Assembly: GCF_010470665.1 (NCBI RefSeq)
Contig: NZ_VOPZ01000003.1
Location: 310,001-374,000, forward strand
Length of the DNA stretch: 64,000 nt
Reading direction: 5' to 3'
From: Desulfovibrio sp. JC022
GTDB taxonomy: Bacteria > Desulfobacterota > Desulfovibrionia > Desulfovibrionales > Desulfovibrionaceae
The position numbers and the translations under genes are program-made. Shown one piece after another: positions 35,800-47,035 of the stretch; the first letter of the stretch is position 1, and the number at the start of each line of letters is the position of its first letter. The notes below the pieces were generated by a model. It had not been told where the DNA came from. It made no database searches and worked only from the letters and a program-made list of their open reading frames with translations.

Positions 35800-37698
35800 C
35801 TAGTCTTTCTTTTCCAGTTCGGCATACCAGCCACCGGCTTTGGTCAGCAGGCTCTGGATGCGGCCCACAAGGGCGTGGGGGTCGTTCAGGTATCCTTCCA
35901 GCAGCAGGGCGGACTCTAAAAGCTGGTTGGAAGAAAGGGCGATGAAATCGTCATCCGGGTTTACCTTGAAGATTTCGAGCATGGAGCGCAGCAGCGGATG
36001 ATCCGCGTTGATTTCCATGGTTTTAGTGGGGATAGAGCTGTCTTTGTTCATGGCCTTCATGATCTTTTCCATGGAAGAGGTCATGGCTCCGCCGGGGTTG
36101 ACCAGACGGCAGGGAGAATCGGAAAGACGCTCAGATACTTTTACTTCTGCAACCTGCTCGCCGAGGACTTCCTTCATCTTGGTGATGAGGGCGTCCATGT
36201 CTTTTTCCTGTTCTTCGGAAAGCGGTTCCGGTTCATCTTCCTTTTTCGCTGATTCGAATTTGTCCAGCTTTTCAAGGTCGGCGTATTCGGCAGCTACAAA
36301 GGTGAATTCTTCGTGTTCACGAATGGATTCCATGACGAATTCATCAATGGGTTCGTAGAGGTAGAGTACCTCGATGTCCTTGTTGCGGAAGATTTCAAGG
36401 TGCGGGTTGAGGTTTGCGGCCTCACGGCTGGCAACTACTGAGTAGTAGATTTCCTTCTGCTCTTCCTTGGCACGTTCGATGTAGTCCGCAAAGGATACCA
36501 GAGCATTGTCTTCGGCTTTGGAAGAATCAAAGCGAAGCAGCTTGGCGAACTTGTCACGGTTGACGAAGTCCATGTGTCCTGCTTTGAAAATCTTGGAATG
36601 GGCCTTCCAGAACTGGGCGTATTTTTCAGTATCGTCTTTGGCCAGTTTTTCCAGCTGTCCCAGAACCTGTTTGGTCAGGGTCGCGCTGATTTTGCCGATG
36701 AGCAGGTTGTCCTGCAAGGTTTCGCGGGAAATGTTCAGGGGCAGGTCTTCAGTATCAACCACACCTTTGATGAAGCTCAGGTATTCGGGAAGCAGGTTTT
36801 TATTCTGCTTTTCAATGAGTACGCGGCGAACGTAGAGGTCGAGTCCCCAGTTGTCGCGGTCCATGCCGAAAATATCGAGATCTTTTTCCGGGATGAAGAG
36901 CAGGGAGTTGAACTGTACCGGGGCATCAACGGAAAAGTGCAGGGTGTTGATGGGCGGCTGCGCATCGTAGGTCAGGAATTTGTAAAATTCTTCATACTGT
37001 TCCTGCTTAATCTGGAATTTGGGTTCGCGCCACAGGGCGGAAACTGTGTTGACCCGTTCTCCACCGATCATGATCGGGAAGGATACGAAGTTGGAGTGAC
37101 GTTTGACGATTTCCTTGAGTTTATCGTCGGAATCAAAACGCTCTGTATTGTCTTCGTTAAGATGAATCTCAATGATGGTTCCGTGATCCATCTCCGCTTC
37201 AATTTCACTCATTTCGTAGGCATTTTTGCCGTCGGAAACCCACTGGATTGCAGGTTCATCTTTCTGGAAAGATTTGGTGCGTACCACAACGTGGTCTGAG
37301 ACCATGAAGATGGAGTAGAAACCTACGCCGAAACGCCCGATGAGAGAGTCAAGGCTTTCCTTGGACTGTGCAGCCTGTTTGACAAATTCAGCAGAGCCGG
37401 AATGGGCGATGGTACCGATATTGGCCATGACTTCTTCGCGGGTCATGCCGATTCCGGTATCGGTTACGGTTACGGTCTTTTTTTCTTCGTCATAGGCGAT
37501 GAAAATTTCAGGTTCCACTTCATCGTCCAGCTCGGGGTTGCTGTTGATGGCGAAACGCATTTTATCGAGAGCGTCGGATGCGTTGGAAACCAGTTCGCGC
37601 AGGAAGATTTCGCGGTTGGTGTAGAGAGAGTGGACAAGGATGTCCAGCAGCTGGTTAACTTCAGCTTTGAATTCGAATTTTTCTGTCTGTGCAGTCAT
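35800..37698 (-). CDS. htpG: Molecular chaperone HtpG (Hsp90)
   Basis: HtpG is the bacterial Hsp90, an ATP-driven chaperone dimer. The 632-residue product (E. coli 624) has the N-terminal GHKL ATPase motifs LVSNASDALDK and DTGIGMTREE, then GRFGVGFYS, and a standard middle and C-terminal dimerisation region. Start at ATG 37698 with a CGGAGG ribosome-binding site. A hairpin (37725-37753) lies in its leader. No CIRCE element was seen. Confidence 0.97.
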   Translation of the reverse strand: MTAQTEKFEFKAEVNQLLDILVHSLYTNREIFLRELVSNASDALDKMRFAINSNPELDDEVEPEIFIAYDEEKKTVTVTDTGIGMTREEVMANIGTIAHSGSAEFVKQAAQSKESLDSLIGRFGVGFYSIFMVSDHVVVRTKSFQKDEPAIQWVSDGKNAYEMSEIEAEMDHGTIIEIHLNEDNTERFDSDDKLKEIVKRHSNFVSFPIMIGGERVNTVSALWREPKFQIKQEQYEEFYKFLTYDAQPPINTLHFSVDAPVQFNSLLFIPEKDLDIFGMDRDNWGLDLYVRRVLIEKQNKNLLPEYLSFIKGVVDTEDLPLNISRETLQDNLLIGKISATLTKQVLGQLEKLAKDDTEKYAQFWKAHSKIFKAGHMDFVNRDKFAKLLRFDSSKAEDNALVSFADYIERAKEEQKEIYYSVVASREAANLNPHLEIFRNKDIEVLYLYEPIDEFVMESIREHEEFTFVAAEYADLEKLDKFESAKKEDEPEPLSEEQEKDMDALITKMKEVLGEQVAEVKVSERLSDSPCRLVNPGGAMTSSMEKIMKAMNKDSSIPTKTMEINADHPLLRSMLEIFKVNPDDDFIALSSNQLLESALLLEGYLNDPHALVGRIQSLLTKAGGWYAELEKKD

Positions 37699-37724
37699 TT
37701 TAATTCCTCCGTAAACATAAAATT

Positions 37725-37753
37725 CCTTCCGGCCATACGAGACAGCCGGAAGG
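37725..37753 (-). repeat. Hairpin in the htpG leader
   Basis: CCTTCCGGC-N11-GCCGGAAGG lies 14 bases upstream of the htpG ribosome-binding site. On the minus strand it is followed by AATTTTAT, so it may be a weak terminator for the upstream MerR-type gene or a regulatory leader structure. Confidence 0.55.
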
Positions 37754-37803
37754 TTCTTGATTGTAATTTTCGGTGTCCTTTTTCAAGACGAAAAAGGCCA
37801 ATT

Positions 37804-38433
37804 TTATTTAGTTATGTTTTTCAGCTTGTCAAGGAGGAACTTTTCCATTTCCCGGCGGTCTTTGCGCAGCCGGACAAGTTCCGCTTCCATAATGGAAAGC
37901 TTTTCCTTAAGTTGTTCATTCTCGCTTTTAATTCCTTCTATGCTTTCATTCTGGGCATTTAGGTCTGCACTGGCTTTATCCATGCAAGCTTTAACATCTT
38001 CAGATACTGCTCCGGCAGGCATGCAGGAGAGCATACCCTTGAGTCCTTCGTTAATGGATTTCGCTATTTCAGTTCCCATAGCTGCTGCCAGTTGAATAGC
38101 CGGTTCAAGGTTGGTCTGTTGTATTTGAGCGGGAGCGGCAGGCTCGGGATTCTGCGGGTCAATAGTCACATTGACCGGATATTTGCGGGAAAGTTCGGCC
38201 ATGACATCTTCAGCGGTGTGACCCTGCTTGAGCATGGAAGAAATAATTTTAAAAATTTCAACGGCTTCGGATTTGAACCTTTTCTGCCTGTTTCGGCCTG
38301 TGCTGGGTAAGTACTGGGCGAAACGGTTTTTCCAGTAATGGAGGGTTGATTCCGGGACTTCCAGCAGGCGTGAAATTTCTGCAATGGAGAGAAGTTTTTT
38401 GTCTGGCACGGCATGCTCCGCATAGGGGTTCAA
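37804..38433 (-). CDS. MerR-family transcriptional regulator
   Basis: The 209-residue product has an N-terminal MerR-type winged helix (about 10-80), with the pattern LLSIAEISRLLEVPESTLHYW followed by an Arg/Lys-rich wing, and a C-terminal coiled coil (about 150-205). No ligand-binding cysteines or drug-pocket domain are evident, so the signal is unknown. It lies upstream of htpG on the same strand, and an inverted repeat at 38512 is in its likely promoter. Confidence 0.85.
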   Translation of the reverse strand: MNPYAEHAVPDKKLLSIAEISRLLEVPESTLHYWKNRFAQYLPSTGRNRQKRFKSEAVEIFKIISSMLKQGHTAEDVMAELSRKYPVNVTIDPQNPEPAAPAQIQQTNLEPAIQLAAAMGTEIAKSINEGLKGMLSCMPAGAVSEDVKACMDKASADLNAQNESIEGIKSENEQLKEKLSIMEAELVRLRKDRREMEKFLLDKLKNITK

Positions 38434-38778
38434 AGGAAATTCAAACTTTTTTGATGATTATTTTTTTTAATTTTTAATTCCGCTCAAGTCAATAAGCTAC
38501 CAGATTATTATAAAAATGTTGCATTTCGAACATTTTTGTGTTCACTTTCGATCAGAAAACCATATTGATTCCTTTTTAATAATGGAGTACGCGGTCATCC
38601 AAGCAGGTCTTAAAAGACTGCCCGGAAAGAGAAATCAACAATGATTTTTGTTTTTCGAACGGTATATGCAAACAGGGTTTAAGTTGTATCATAAATGTAC
38701 CGCAATCATGTTTTTAGTTTTTGCGGAATATGGTATTAGATTTCGGAGTAAGAATCCAGCAAGCAGCGGAGTCCACTT
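38434..38778. other. Divergent region between merR-like gene and coaX
   Basis: AT-rich 345 bases. The minus strand carries TATAAT next to the inverted repeat at 38512, a plausible promoter for the MerR-type gene. No credible ORF was found, and the coaX promoter could not be placed. Confidence 0.5.
38512..38537. promoter_or_regulatory. Candidate operator of the MerR-type regulator
   Basis: AAAAATGTT-N8-AACATTTTT, a perfect 9-8-9 inverted repeat, overlaps a minus-strand TATAAT about 75 bases upstream of the MerR-type gene. MerR proteins bind palindromes within promoters, so autoregulation is a reasonable inference. Confidence 0.4.
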
Positions 38779-39564
38779 TTGAGTTCGGAAACTATTTTAC
38801 TTTTTGATGTGGGAAATACCAATACTAAAATTGGTTTTTCCACCCGTGATAAAATCGGTCCCTCATTCACCCTGCCTACCGATCCCGGTGGCACTGCTGA
38901 TTCATGGGGGCTTAAGCTCGTTGAAATCTGCCGGGTTGCCGGATTCTCCAATGAGGACATCATCGGCGGGGCCGTTTCCTCGGTTGTTCCGCCCATGAAT
39001 CCGATCCTGAAGCGGGCCGTGGAAAGGTTTTTCCCCTGCGAGTTGCGCTTTGCACCGGATTCCATCCCTCTGGACTTGAATAATAAATATGAAAGGCCGT
39101 GGGAAGTTGGCGCGGACAGGCTGGTAACCGCTTTTGCGGGTCGCCGGATCAGCGACAGCGAGAATCTCATTGTGGTTGATTTCGGCACTGCCACCACCTT
39201 CGACTGTGTGGTGGGCAATGATTACATGGGCGGGCTGATCTGTCCCGGAGTATTGTCCTCCACTAAGGCACTGGCATCCGGGACTGCCAAGCTGCCGCAT
39301 ATTTCTCTCGAGATTGAGTCCGAGACCATCAGGCCGGGCAAGAGTACCGCAGACAGCCTCAATCAGGGGCTTATCTTCGGTTTTGCCGCCATGGTTGAAG
39401 GTTTGAGCGAGCGGTTGGGTAAGACTCTCGGCGGGGAGGTTGAGCTCATCGCCACCGGAGGTTTTGCCTCCAAGATAGCTGAAGTCTGCCGGGCTATTGA
39501 CCATGTGGAACCGACTCTTCTTCTGGACGGGTTGCGCATGGCTTGGTTTGGCAGTGAAAAATAG
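38779..39564 (+). CDS. coaX: Type III pantothenate kinase
   Basis: CoaX phosphorylates pantothenate, the first committed step of coenzyme A synthesis. The 261-residue product has the phosphate-binding motif LFDVGNTNTKIG, GADRLVTAFAGRR and VDFGTATTFDCV, and the GGLICPGVLSS segment of the family. The start is TTG at 38779 with CGGAG 9 bases upstream; no suitable ATG is available. It lies 84 bases upstream of eno. Confidence 0.94.
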   Translation: MSSETILLFDVGNTNTKIGFSTRDKIGPSFTLPTDPGGTADSWGLKLVEICRVAGFSNEDIIGGAVSSVVPPMNPILKRAVERFFPCELRFAPDSIPLDLNNKYERPWEVGADRLVTAFAGRRISDSENLIVVDFGTATTFDCVVGNDYMGGLICPGVLSSTKALASGTAKLPHISLEIESETIRPGKSTADSLNQGLIFGFAAMVEGLSERLGKTLGGEVELIATGGFASKIAEVCRAIDHVEPTLLLDGLRMAWFGSEK

Positions 39565-39612
39565 TTTAGTGTAGGTTTTTTTGCCGGGAAAGTGTCCGGC
39601 AGTTCCAAGTAA

Positions 39613-40941
<1,329 letters not shown>

Positions 40942-40947
40942 AAAATA

Positions 40948-41036
40948 TTGCCTCCGGCGGCTGGGGAAGGGAAACTTTTGCAAAAGTTTCCCTTCCCCAG
41001 ACCCCATCCCTTCAAAAACTTTTAGCGGGCTTTCGC
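40948..41036 (-). repeat. Dispersed hairpin repeat family A, copy 3 (reverse orientation)
   Basis: Read on the minus strand it runs from GCGAAAGCCCGCTAAAAGTT to GCCGCCGGAGGC. It holds a perfect 40-bp palindrome at 40961-41000 (half CTGGGGAAGGGAAACTTTTG), the longest stem of the family. It lies just after eno. Confidence 0.8.
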
Positions 41037-41243
41037 TCAGGATTATGGGCAAGTGTTTATAGTATATAATTATTGCGATTCCGCTAAACCGTTAGGGATT
41101 TAGTTTTTAAAGGCGGTAGTTTTGGCTTTTATTTAGCTGAAGCTGCCGCCTTGTTTGTTGATGGGCTATTGTCTTCTTGCCAGTGGGAGAAAATTACAAT
41201 ATGCATTTTTCACCCACAGGCCTTAAACAGCGGAGAAATTTCA

Positions 41244-42104
41244 ATGCAGATTTTGAATGGTAAAGAAACAGCCCTTACTATTCGTGAAGAGCTGAAAGTA
41301 GAGATAGACGGACTTAAAGAAAAACATGGTCGTGCGCCCGGTCTGGCCGTTATTCTGGTCGGCGAGGACCCCGCATCTCAGGTTTACGTGCGCAACAAGG
41401 AAATCGCCTGCGAAAAAGCTGGAATCGTTTCCACTGCCCACCGTATTGATGCGTCTGTTTCTCAGGAAGATCTTGAAGGACTGATCCAGAAGCTTAATGC
41501 TGATGACACCATCGACGGTATCCTCTTGCAGTTGCCCCTTCCCAAGGGATTGGACAGCCAGCGTTGCCTCGAACTCATTGATCCCGGCAAGGATGTGGAT
41601 GGTTTCCATCCCATGAACGTAGGCAAGCTCATGCTCGGGTTGCCCGGTTTTCGTTCCTGCACCCCCGCAGGTATCATGACCCTGCTGGAACGCTACAACC
41701 TGCCCACTTCCGGCAAGAAAGCCGTAGTGGTAGGACGTTCCAACATCGTAGGTAAACCTCTTGCCATGATGCTCATGCAGTACGGTGATTTCGCAAACGC
41801 CACCGTAACTGTTTGTCATTCCCGCACCGACAACCTCGCCGAGGAAGTCAAAGCAGCAGATTTTGTTTTCGCCGCCATCGGCATTGCCAAGTTCATCAAG
41901 AAGGACATGGTTAAGAAAGGCGCAGTAGTAATTGACGTAGGTATCAACCGCACAGACGAAGGTCTGGTCGGTGACTGCGATTACGCCGCCCTCGAAGACG
42001 TGGCATCCGCCATGACCCCGGTTCCCGGCGGAGTCGGACCCATGACCATTGCCCAGCTTCTGATCAACACCGTACAGGCTTACAAGGAGCATGTCGGGGC
42101 TTAA
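41244..42104 (+). CDS. folD: Bifunctional methylenetetrahydrofolate dehydrogenase/cyclohydrolase
   Basis: FolD interconverts 5,10-methylene- and 10-formyl-tetrahydrofolate in one-carbon metabolism. The 286-residue product has [20 protein letters not shown] with the catalytic Lys, [19 protein letters not shown], the NADP-binding [16 protein letters not shown], and [18 protein letters not shown] 41244 after GGAGAAA is chosen over an in-frame upstream start at 41151, which would add a non-family extension. A strong terminator follows. Confidence 0.97.
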   Translation: MQILNGKETALTIREELKVEIDGLKEKHGRAPGLAVILVGEDPASQVYVRNKEIACEKAGIVSTAHRIDASVSQEDLEGLIQKLNADDTIDGILLQLPLPKGLDSQRCLELIDPGKDVDGFHPMNVGKLMLGLPGFRSCTPAGIMTLLERYNLPTSGKKAVVVGRSNIVGKPLAMMLMQYGDFANATVTVCHSRTDNLAEEVKAADFVFAAIGIAKFIKKDMVKKGAVVIDVGINRTDEGLVGDCDYAALEDVASAMTPVPGGVGPMTIAQLLINTVQAYKEHVGA

Positions 42105-42132
42105 TTAGATCAGCTAATAAGCTTTCCAAAAT

Positions 42133-42172
42133 AAACGGGCCGTTGTATATTGCAACGGCCCGTTTGTTTTTT
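42133..42172 (+). terminator. Intrinsic terminator of folD
   Basis: AAACGGGCCGTTG pairs exactly with CAACGGCCCGTTT around a 7-base loop, followed by GTTTTTT. Confidence 0.93.
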
Positions 42173-42207
42173 GTAAGCATCATCTTTAAATCTAAGGGAT
42201 TCCCCAA

Positions 42208-42720
42208 ATGTCGAACTCCGTCAAAAACGCTTTCATTCCTGCTTTTCTCTTGCTTTGCACTCTCTGCGCAGCATTTCTTTTTCCTGTAAATTTGTATGCC
42301 GAAGGCGGCATCGATCCTGCCGATCCCATGGTCAGGGTGACCTCACCCAAAACCGACCTGGATGTAGAGGCGGTTTTGGCGGCGGTGAGTAAGGATGTCA
42401 GCAAAGATACAGGCATCAAAGAGTCATTCATCACCTACTACTGGCAGACCTTTGATGCTGTTGTGTATGAAGGTAAAAGCAGCACTAAACCGCTTTTTGT
42501 GGACCTCTACGTGCCGGGTTTCTTTGATGACGATAAAGTAAAGGGCATGATGAACGCCATTGCGGATGCATTGGTAGAGCATGCCAAGGCCGAACGTAAA
42601 TGGATATTCATCCATACCCATTTTCCCCTTCCGGGGCAGGTCTACATTGGCGGCGGAGTTGCCCAGTGGGATACTTATCGGGGGGAGAAGGTTGAGAAGG
42701 ATGGGGGCGCGGCTGAGTAG
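42208..42720 (+). CDS. Secreted protein of unknown function (tautomerase-like region)
   Basis: The 170-residue product has a signal peptide (hydrophobic residues about 9-26, cleavage near LYAEG) and no further membrane segment. The C-terminal half (PLFVDLYVPGFFDDDKVKGM, and then a conserved-looking IHTHFPLPGQVYIGGGVAQW) resembles the beta-alpha-beta shape of 4-oxalocrotonate tautomerase/MIF proteins, but the catalytic N-terminal proline would not be exposed here. No family is claimed. It stands alone between the folD terminator and an HD-GYP gene. Confidence 0.6.
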   Translation: MSNSVKNAFIPAFLLLCTLCAAFLFPVNLYAEGGIDPADPMVRVTSPKTDLDVEAVLAAVSKDVSKDTGIKESFITYYWQTFDAVVYEGKSSTKPLFVDLYVPGFFDDDKVKGMMNAIADALVEHAKAERKWIFIHTHFPLPGQVYIGGGVAQWDTYRGEKVEKDGGAAE

Positions 42721-42858
42721 ATTTTGAATTATTCCATCAGAATAATTTGCTCAAATCCACCTAACTAATCCGTTTTTATCCCCTCTGGAACTTTCCATCA
42801 CTTCAGTATAAAAAGGAAGACACTCAGTCTTGTTGTACCCTAAACCACGGATCGCTTC

Positions 42859-43683
42859 ATGAAAGGACTTACCGAATTGCTGACCTGCATTCAGGAAATT
42901 TCCGGCGGAAATTACTCCAACGACATCATGCATCTGACCACTGAGGGGTTTGATCCTTATGTGCGGGAACTGGCTGAGTCCGTGGGGTTGATGATGGTCC
43001 GCATTGAGGCCCGTGAGTTTGCGCTTGAACAGGCTAATCAGGATCTTAAGTGTAATATAGTAGCAACCATCAAAGCTGTGGCCCGTGGACTGAGTCTGCG
43101 TGATCCGTATACCCGCGGTCATGCTGAACGGGTGGGACTTTACTGCGAACGTCTGGCCCGGCGCATGGACCTTCCCGAAGATGAAATTTGGACTATGCAC
43201 GTGGCCGGAACTCTGCATGATATAGGCAAGATCGGGTTCAGTGATCGTTTGATTCAGAATGTGGATACCAAGGTGGATGCCGACATGCTGGCAGAGATCA
43301 AGCAGCATCCGGAATGGGGATTCAAAATGCTGCGCGGGCTGGAGTTTCTCGGCCTTGCCCTAGAATACGTACGCTCTCATCATGAACGGCTGGACGGAAC
43401 CGGATATCCTAACGGCTTGCAGGGCAATGAAATCAAAACCGGATCACGCATTCTTTCTATTGCCGATGTCTTTGATGCGATAACCACGACCCGTACCTAC
43501 CAAGAGGCCATGGACCTCGATAAAGCATTTTCCATTCTGCGCAAACTGGCAGGACCTTCCCTTGACCCGGAACTGGTAGAGCTGTTCATTGCTGAGATTG
43601 AAGAGCACGGCCTTGAAGATGTGGAAGATGATTTTAGCACCTGCCCCATGCCGAAATGTGAATCATCCAATGCTGATACTTAA
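42859..43683 (+). CDS. HD-GYP domain protein (probable c-di-GMP phosphodiesterase)
   Basis: HD-GYP enzymes hydrolyse cyclic di-GMP. The 274-residue product has a short N-terminal helical region (1-65), the HD pair His120-Asp121 (TLHDIGKIG), and the HHERLDGTGYP motif (174-184) that defines the GYP subclass; all metal and substrate residues needed for activity appear present. It has no receiver or membrane domain, so control is by partners or expression. It lies upstream of uvrA but is separated by a repeat. Confidence 0.92.
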   Translation: MKGLTELLTCIQEISGGNYSNDIMHLTTEGFDPYVRELAESVGLMMVRIEAREFALEQANQDLKCNIVATIKAVARGLSLRDPYTRGHAERVGLYCERLARRMDLPEDEIWTMHVAGTLHDIGKIGFSDRLIQNVDTKVDADMLAEIKQHPEWGFKMLRGLEFLGLALEYVRSHHERLDGTGYPNGLQGNEIKTGSRILSIADVFDAITTTRTYQEAMDLDKAFSILRKLAGPSLDPELVELFIAEIEEHGLEDVEDDFSTCPMPKCESSNADT

Positions 43684-43778
43684 AAATAATTAATAATCGT
43701 TCCTGATAAGCTTGCCTTCTTTCTGAAAATGCTTATTCTCTCCCTTCGTTGAAATTTTCTGCAACTATCCGCATAACA

Positions 43779-43866
43779 CGGCGAAGCCATATTAAAAATT
43801 TTTGAAGAGTCCAGAGAAACTTTTTTCAAAAAGTTTCTTTGGCCCTCGGAGAGCCGCCGGAGGCAT
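43779..43866 (+). repeat. Dispersed hairpin repeat family A, copy 4
   Basis: Runs from CGGCGAAGCCATATTAAAAA to GAGCCGCCGGAGGCAT with an 11-bp stem (43815-43825 and 43828-43838, arm AGAAACTTTTT, loop TC). Its terminal GGAGG is 11 bases before the uvrA ATG and may act as ribosome-binding site. Confidence 0.8.
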
Positions 43867-43874
43867 CTTAATAC

Positions 43875-46619
43875 ATGAAAAAATCTATCCATATTGAAGG
43901 TGCGCGTCAGCACAACCTCAAAAATTTAACCCTTGATATTCCACGTGACCAGCTGGTTGTGGTTTGCGGTCCTTCAGGGTCCGGTAAATCTACCTTGTCC
44001 TTCGACATTGTCTACGCTGAAGGGCAGCGCCGCTACGTGGAATCCCTTTCCGCATATGCAAGGCAATTCCTGCCGCAGCTGGACAAACCAAAGGTGGACA
44101 AGATCGAGGGTCTTTCCCCGGCTATTTCGCTGGAACAGCAATCAACTTCGCGCAACCCCCGTTCAACCGTGGGTACGGTGACCGAGATTTATGACTTTTT
44201 GCGTGTGTTCTTTGCAAGACTGGGCAAATTTCACTGTCCTGAATGCGGCATTCCCATTGCGGCCCAGACTTCCGATGAGATTTTGGACCGGATTATGGCC
44301 CTTGGTGAAGGTACTAAATTCATGCTGATGGCCCCGTTGGTGGACCATCAGAAAGGGACCCATAAGGACCTGTTCAAAAAGCTGAAGAAAGAAGGATTCG
44401 TGCGTGCCCGTGTGGACGGACAGGTCTATACTATAGATGATGTGCCGGAACTCGAGAAAAATAAGAAGCACAATATTGATCTGGTCGTGGACCGTCTGGT
44501 CATTAAAGGCGACATGAAAAAGCGTCTGGGCGATTCCCTTGAACTTGCCCTGCGTTACGGGGACGAATCCATCGTGGTTTCCATTATCGGCGGCGATGAT
44601 GTCTACCTCTCCACCATGTCCACATGCCCGTCATGTAAGATCAGTATGCCCAAACTTTCTCCGCAGCTGTTTTCATTCAACAGTCCGCAGGGTGCCTGTA
44701 CACTCTGCTCCGGTCTCGGCAGTGTGGATTATTACGAACCGGAACTGCTGGCCCCCAACAAAGGTCTTTCCCTGAAAACCGGGGCGGTCATTCCGTGGAA
44801 ATCCCCAAAAATGTTCGAACGTTACGAACTTGATTTCAAGCAGCTGGGCAAAAAATACGGCTTTAAGGTCGATACCCCGCTGGCTGATTTTTCCGCAGCC
44901 GCACATAAAGCACTTTTCTATGGCGATAAGGAACTTGGCTGGGAAGGCGTGGTCGATCTGCTTGAGGTAGGCCACAATCTCGGGCGCATCTGGCGTGATG
45001 AGCTTTCCCGCTTTCGCCAGTCAAGACCATGCCCGGCCTGTGAGGGAGCAAGGTTGCGTCCCGAGTCATTAGCAGTAAAAGTGAACTCTGTTTCAGTTTT
45101 TGAATTCTGCTCCATGTCCATCAAACGGGCACTGGATTGGCTGGAAGATCTGGAGTTTACCGGACATGAATTGCTCATTGCCGAACCGTTGTTGAAAGAA
45201 TTAACCCACCGTCTTGGATTTATGGTCAATGTAGGGCTTGATTACCTGAACCTTGGCCGGAACATGGCTACTTTGTCCGGTGGTGAAGCACAGCGAATCA
45301 GATTGGCCGGACAGCTCGGTTCCGGGTTGGTGGGCGTTACTTACGTGCTGGATGAACCATCTATCGGACTGCATCCGCGCGATAACGAGAGACTGATTAA
45401 AACCCTACGTTCCTTGCAGTCCCGTGGCAATACCGTGCTGGTGGTGGAGCATGATGAATCCACCATCCGTAGCGCAGACCATGTTATCGAAATCGGTCCC
45501 GGTTCGGGTATGCTTGGAGGGGAGATTGTCTTTCAGGGCAGTGTGAAAAAGCTGCTTGGCAAGGCCCAGACCCTGACCGCCAAATATTTGCGTGGTGAGC
45601 TTTCTTTGGACAAGCCCGAAGAGCGGCGGGTGCCCACGGACTGGATCAAGATGAAAGGTGTTAAGACTAATAACCTCAAGAATCTTGATGTGGATATTCC
45701 GCTGGGCGTACTCTGCTGTTTTACCGGAGTTTCCGGTTCGGGTAAAAGCTCGCTGGTGGTGGACTCCATGTACAAGCACATAGCATTGTCTCGTGGGGTG
45801 AAGGTGGACCAGCCCGGACGCATCTCCGGTATTGACGGCATTGAGAAGATTGAAAAAGTCATCTCCATTGACCAGTCGCCCATCGGCAGGACTCCGCGTT
45901 CCAACCCGGCTACCTATACCAAAATTTTCGATGAAATCCGAAAAATCTTCTGCGCAACCAAGGAAGCTAAAAAACGAGGCTACAAGCCCGGACGTTTCAG
46001 TTTTAACGTACGTGGAGGTCGCTGTGAAGCCTGTCGCGGAGACGGACAGATCAGGGTGGAGATGCACTTTCTGCCCGATGTTTATGTTACCTGTGATGTC
46101 TGCAAGGGCAAACGGTATAACAGTCAGACTTTGGAAGTTGATTACAAGGGTAAGAATATCGCGGAAGTGCTGGATATGACCGTGCGCCAGTCCAAGGCCT
46201 TTTTCGAGAATCACCCTACGCTCAAACGCAGACTGGAAGTACTGGAACAGGTCGGCCTTGAATATGTGCAACTGGGCCAGCCGGCCACTACCCTTTCCGG
46301 CGGAGAAGCACAGCGCATCAAGATTTCCCGTGAACTCGGCAAACGCAGCCTGCCCGGTACCCTGTACATCCTTGATGAGCCGACAACCGGTCTGCATATG
46401 CACGAGGTGGGTAAACTGATCAAGGTTCTGCAACAGCTGGTGGAAAAGGGAGCCACGGTCGTCGTCATCGAGCATAATACCGATGTGATCCGTGCTTCTG
46501 ATTATGTTTTTGACTTGGGGCCCGGTGGCGGGGAGTCCGGCGGGCAAATTGTGGCACAGGGAACACCTGAAGAAATTATTGCCAATCCGGATTCGGTTAC
46601 CGGAGAGTTTCTCATTTAA
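43875..46619 (+). CDS. uvrA: Excinuclease ABC subunit A
   Basis: UvrA is the damage-recognition ATPase of nucleotide excision repair. The 914-residue product (E. coli 940) has two ABC modules: Walker [10 protein letters not shown] (32-40), signature [19 protein letters not shown], a second Walker A VSGSGKSS and second [10 protein letters not shown]. Zinc-binding cysteine pairs are visible around CPSC/CTLC and in the C-terminal half (CEAC, CDVC). The ATG follows a family A repeat whose GGAGG may be its ribosome-binding site. A bidirectional terminator follows. Confidence 0.97.
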   Translation: MKKSIHIEGARQHNLKNLTLDIPRDQLVVVCGPSGSGKSTLSFDIVYAEGQRRYVESLSAYARQFLPQLDKPKVDKIEGLSPAISLEQQSTSRNPRSTVGTVTEIYDFLRVFFARLGKFHCPECGIPIAAQTSDEILDRIMALGEGTKFMLMAPLVDHQKGTHKDLFKKLKKEGFVRARVDGQVYTIDDVPELEKNKKHNIDLVVDRLVIKGDMKKRLGDSLELALRYGDESIVVSIIGGDDVYLSTMSTCPSCKISMPKLSPQLFSFNSPQGACTLCSGLGSVDYYEPELLAPNKGLSLKTGAVIPWKSPKMFERYELDFKQLGKKYGFKVDTPLADFSAAAHKALFYGDKELGWEGVVDLLEVGHNLGRIWRDELSRFRQSRPCPACEGARLRPESLAVKVNSVSVFEFCSMSIKRALDWLEDLEFTGHELLIAEPLLKELTHRLGFMVNVGLDYLNLGRNMATLSGGEAQRIRLAGQLGSGLVGVTYVLDEPSIGLHPRDNERLIKTLRSLQSRGNTVLVVEHDESTIRSADHVIEIGPGSGMLGGEIVFQGSVKKLLGKAQTLTAKYLRGELSLDKPEERRVPTDWIKMKGVKTNNLKNLDVDIPLGVLCCFTGVSGSGKSSLVVDSMYKHIALSRGVKVDQPGRISGIDGIEKIEKVISIDQSPIGRTPRSNPATYTKIFDEIRKIFCATKEAKKRGYKPGRFSFNVRGGRCEACRGDGQIRVEMHFLPDVYVTCDVCKGKRYNSQTLEVDYKGKNIAEVLDMTVRQSKAFFENHPTLKRRLEVLEQVGLEYVQLGQPATTLSGGEAQRIKISRELGKRSLPGTLYILDEPTTGLHMHEVGKLIKVLQQLVEKGATVVVIEHNTDVIRASDYVFDLGPGGGESGGQIVAQGTPEEIIANPDSVTGEFLI

Positions 46620-46620
46620 C

Positions 46621-46667
46621 AACAAGGCCGTACAGAGTTAAACTCGTACGGCCTTGTTATTTTATTC
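46621..46667. terminator. Bidirectional terminator between uvrA and the Hpt gene
   Basis: AACAAGGCCGTAC pairs with GTACGGCCTTGTT and the stem extends through GAGTT/AACTC with one bulged A. It is followed by a T-rich run on the plus strand. It lies between convergent genes. Confidence 0.88.
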
Positions 46668-46976
46668 ATCCATTTCAATGAATTCTATGTCGATATGGGT
46701 CAGGAAATGCCTGATTTCGGCAGTATAGTCCGGGACATCGGACATATCTTCATCCACAGCCTTGTCTTCAATAAGGGTTCCGAGACGGGTCAATTCATCA
46801 AGACCGTAAGAAGATCCGGTCCCTTTCAGGCGATGGCCCAGCAGTCTGATGATTTCAAAATTTTCCTGGGTAACAGCCTCTTCAAGTTCAACAAGCTCTT
46901 TTTGTCTGATTTCCAGATAGCGGCCCATTATGGCTTCAAGGTCTTCATCTACCTGCACTAGAATTCGTTCACTCAT
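46662..46976 (-). CDS. Histidine phosphotransfer (Hpt) domain protein
   Basis: The 104-residue helical product carries an Hpt motif, GHRLKGTGSSYGLDELTRLG, with phosphoacceptor His48. It is the last gene of a minus-strand cluster that also holds cheD, a STAS protein, an exported acetolactate decarboxylase and a DsbA-like protein. It could receive phosphate from a sensor kinase encoded elsewhere. Confidence 0.88.
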   Translation of the reverse strand: MSERILVQVDEDLEAIMGRYLEIRQKELVELEEAVTQENFEIIRLLGHRLKGTGSSYGLDELTRLGTLIEDKAVDEDMSDVPDYTAEIRHFLTHIDIEFIEMDE

Positions 46977-47035
46977 ACTTCTCTCCCGGACGAAATTATT
47001 CAGTTACAAAGGGAATTGTTGAATTTTGAGTAATA

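Noticed and set aside
37699-37803. CIRCE element before htpG
   Set aside because: The inverted repeat is CCTTCCGGC/GCCGGAAGG and not TTAGCACTC-N9-GAGTGCTAA.
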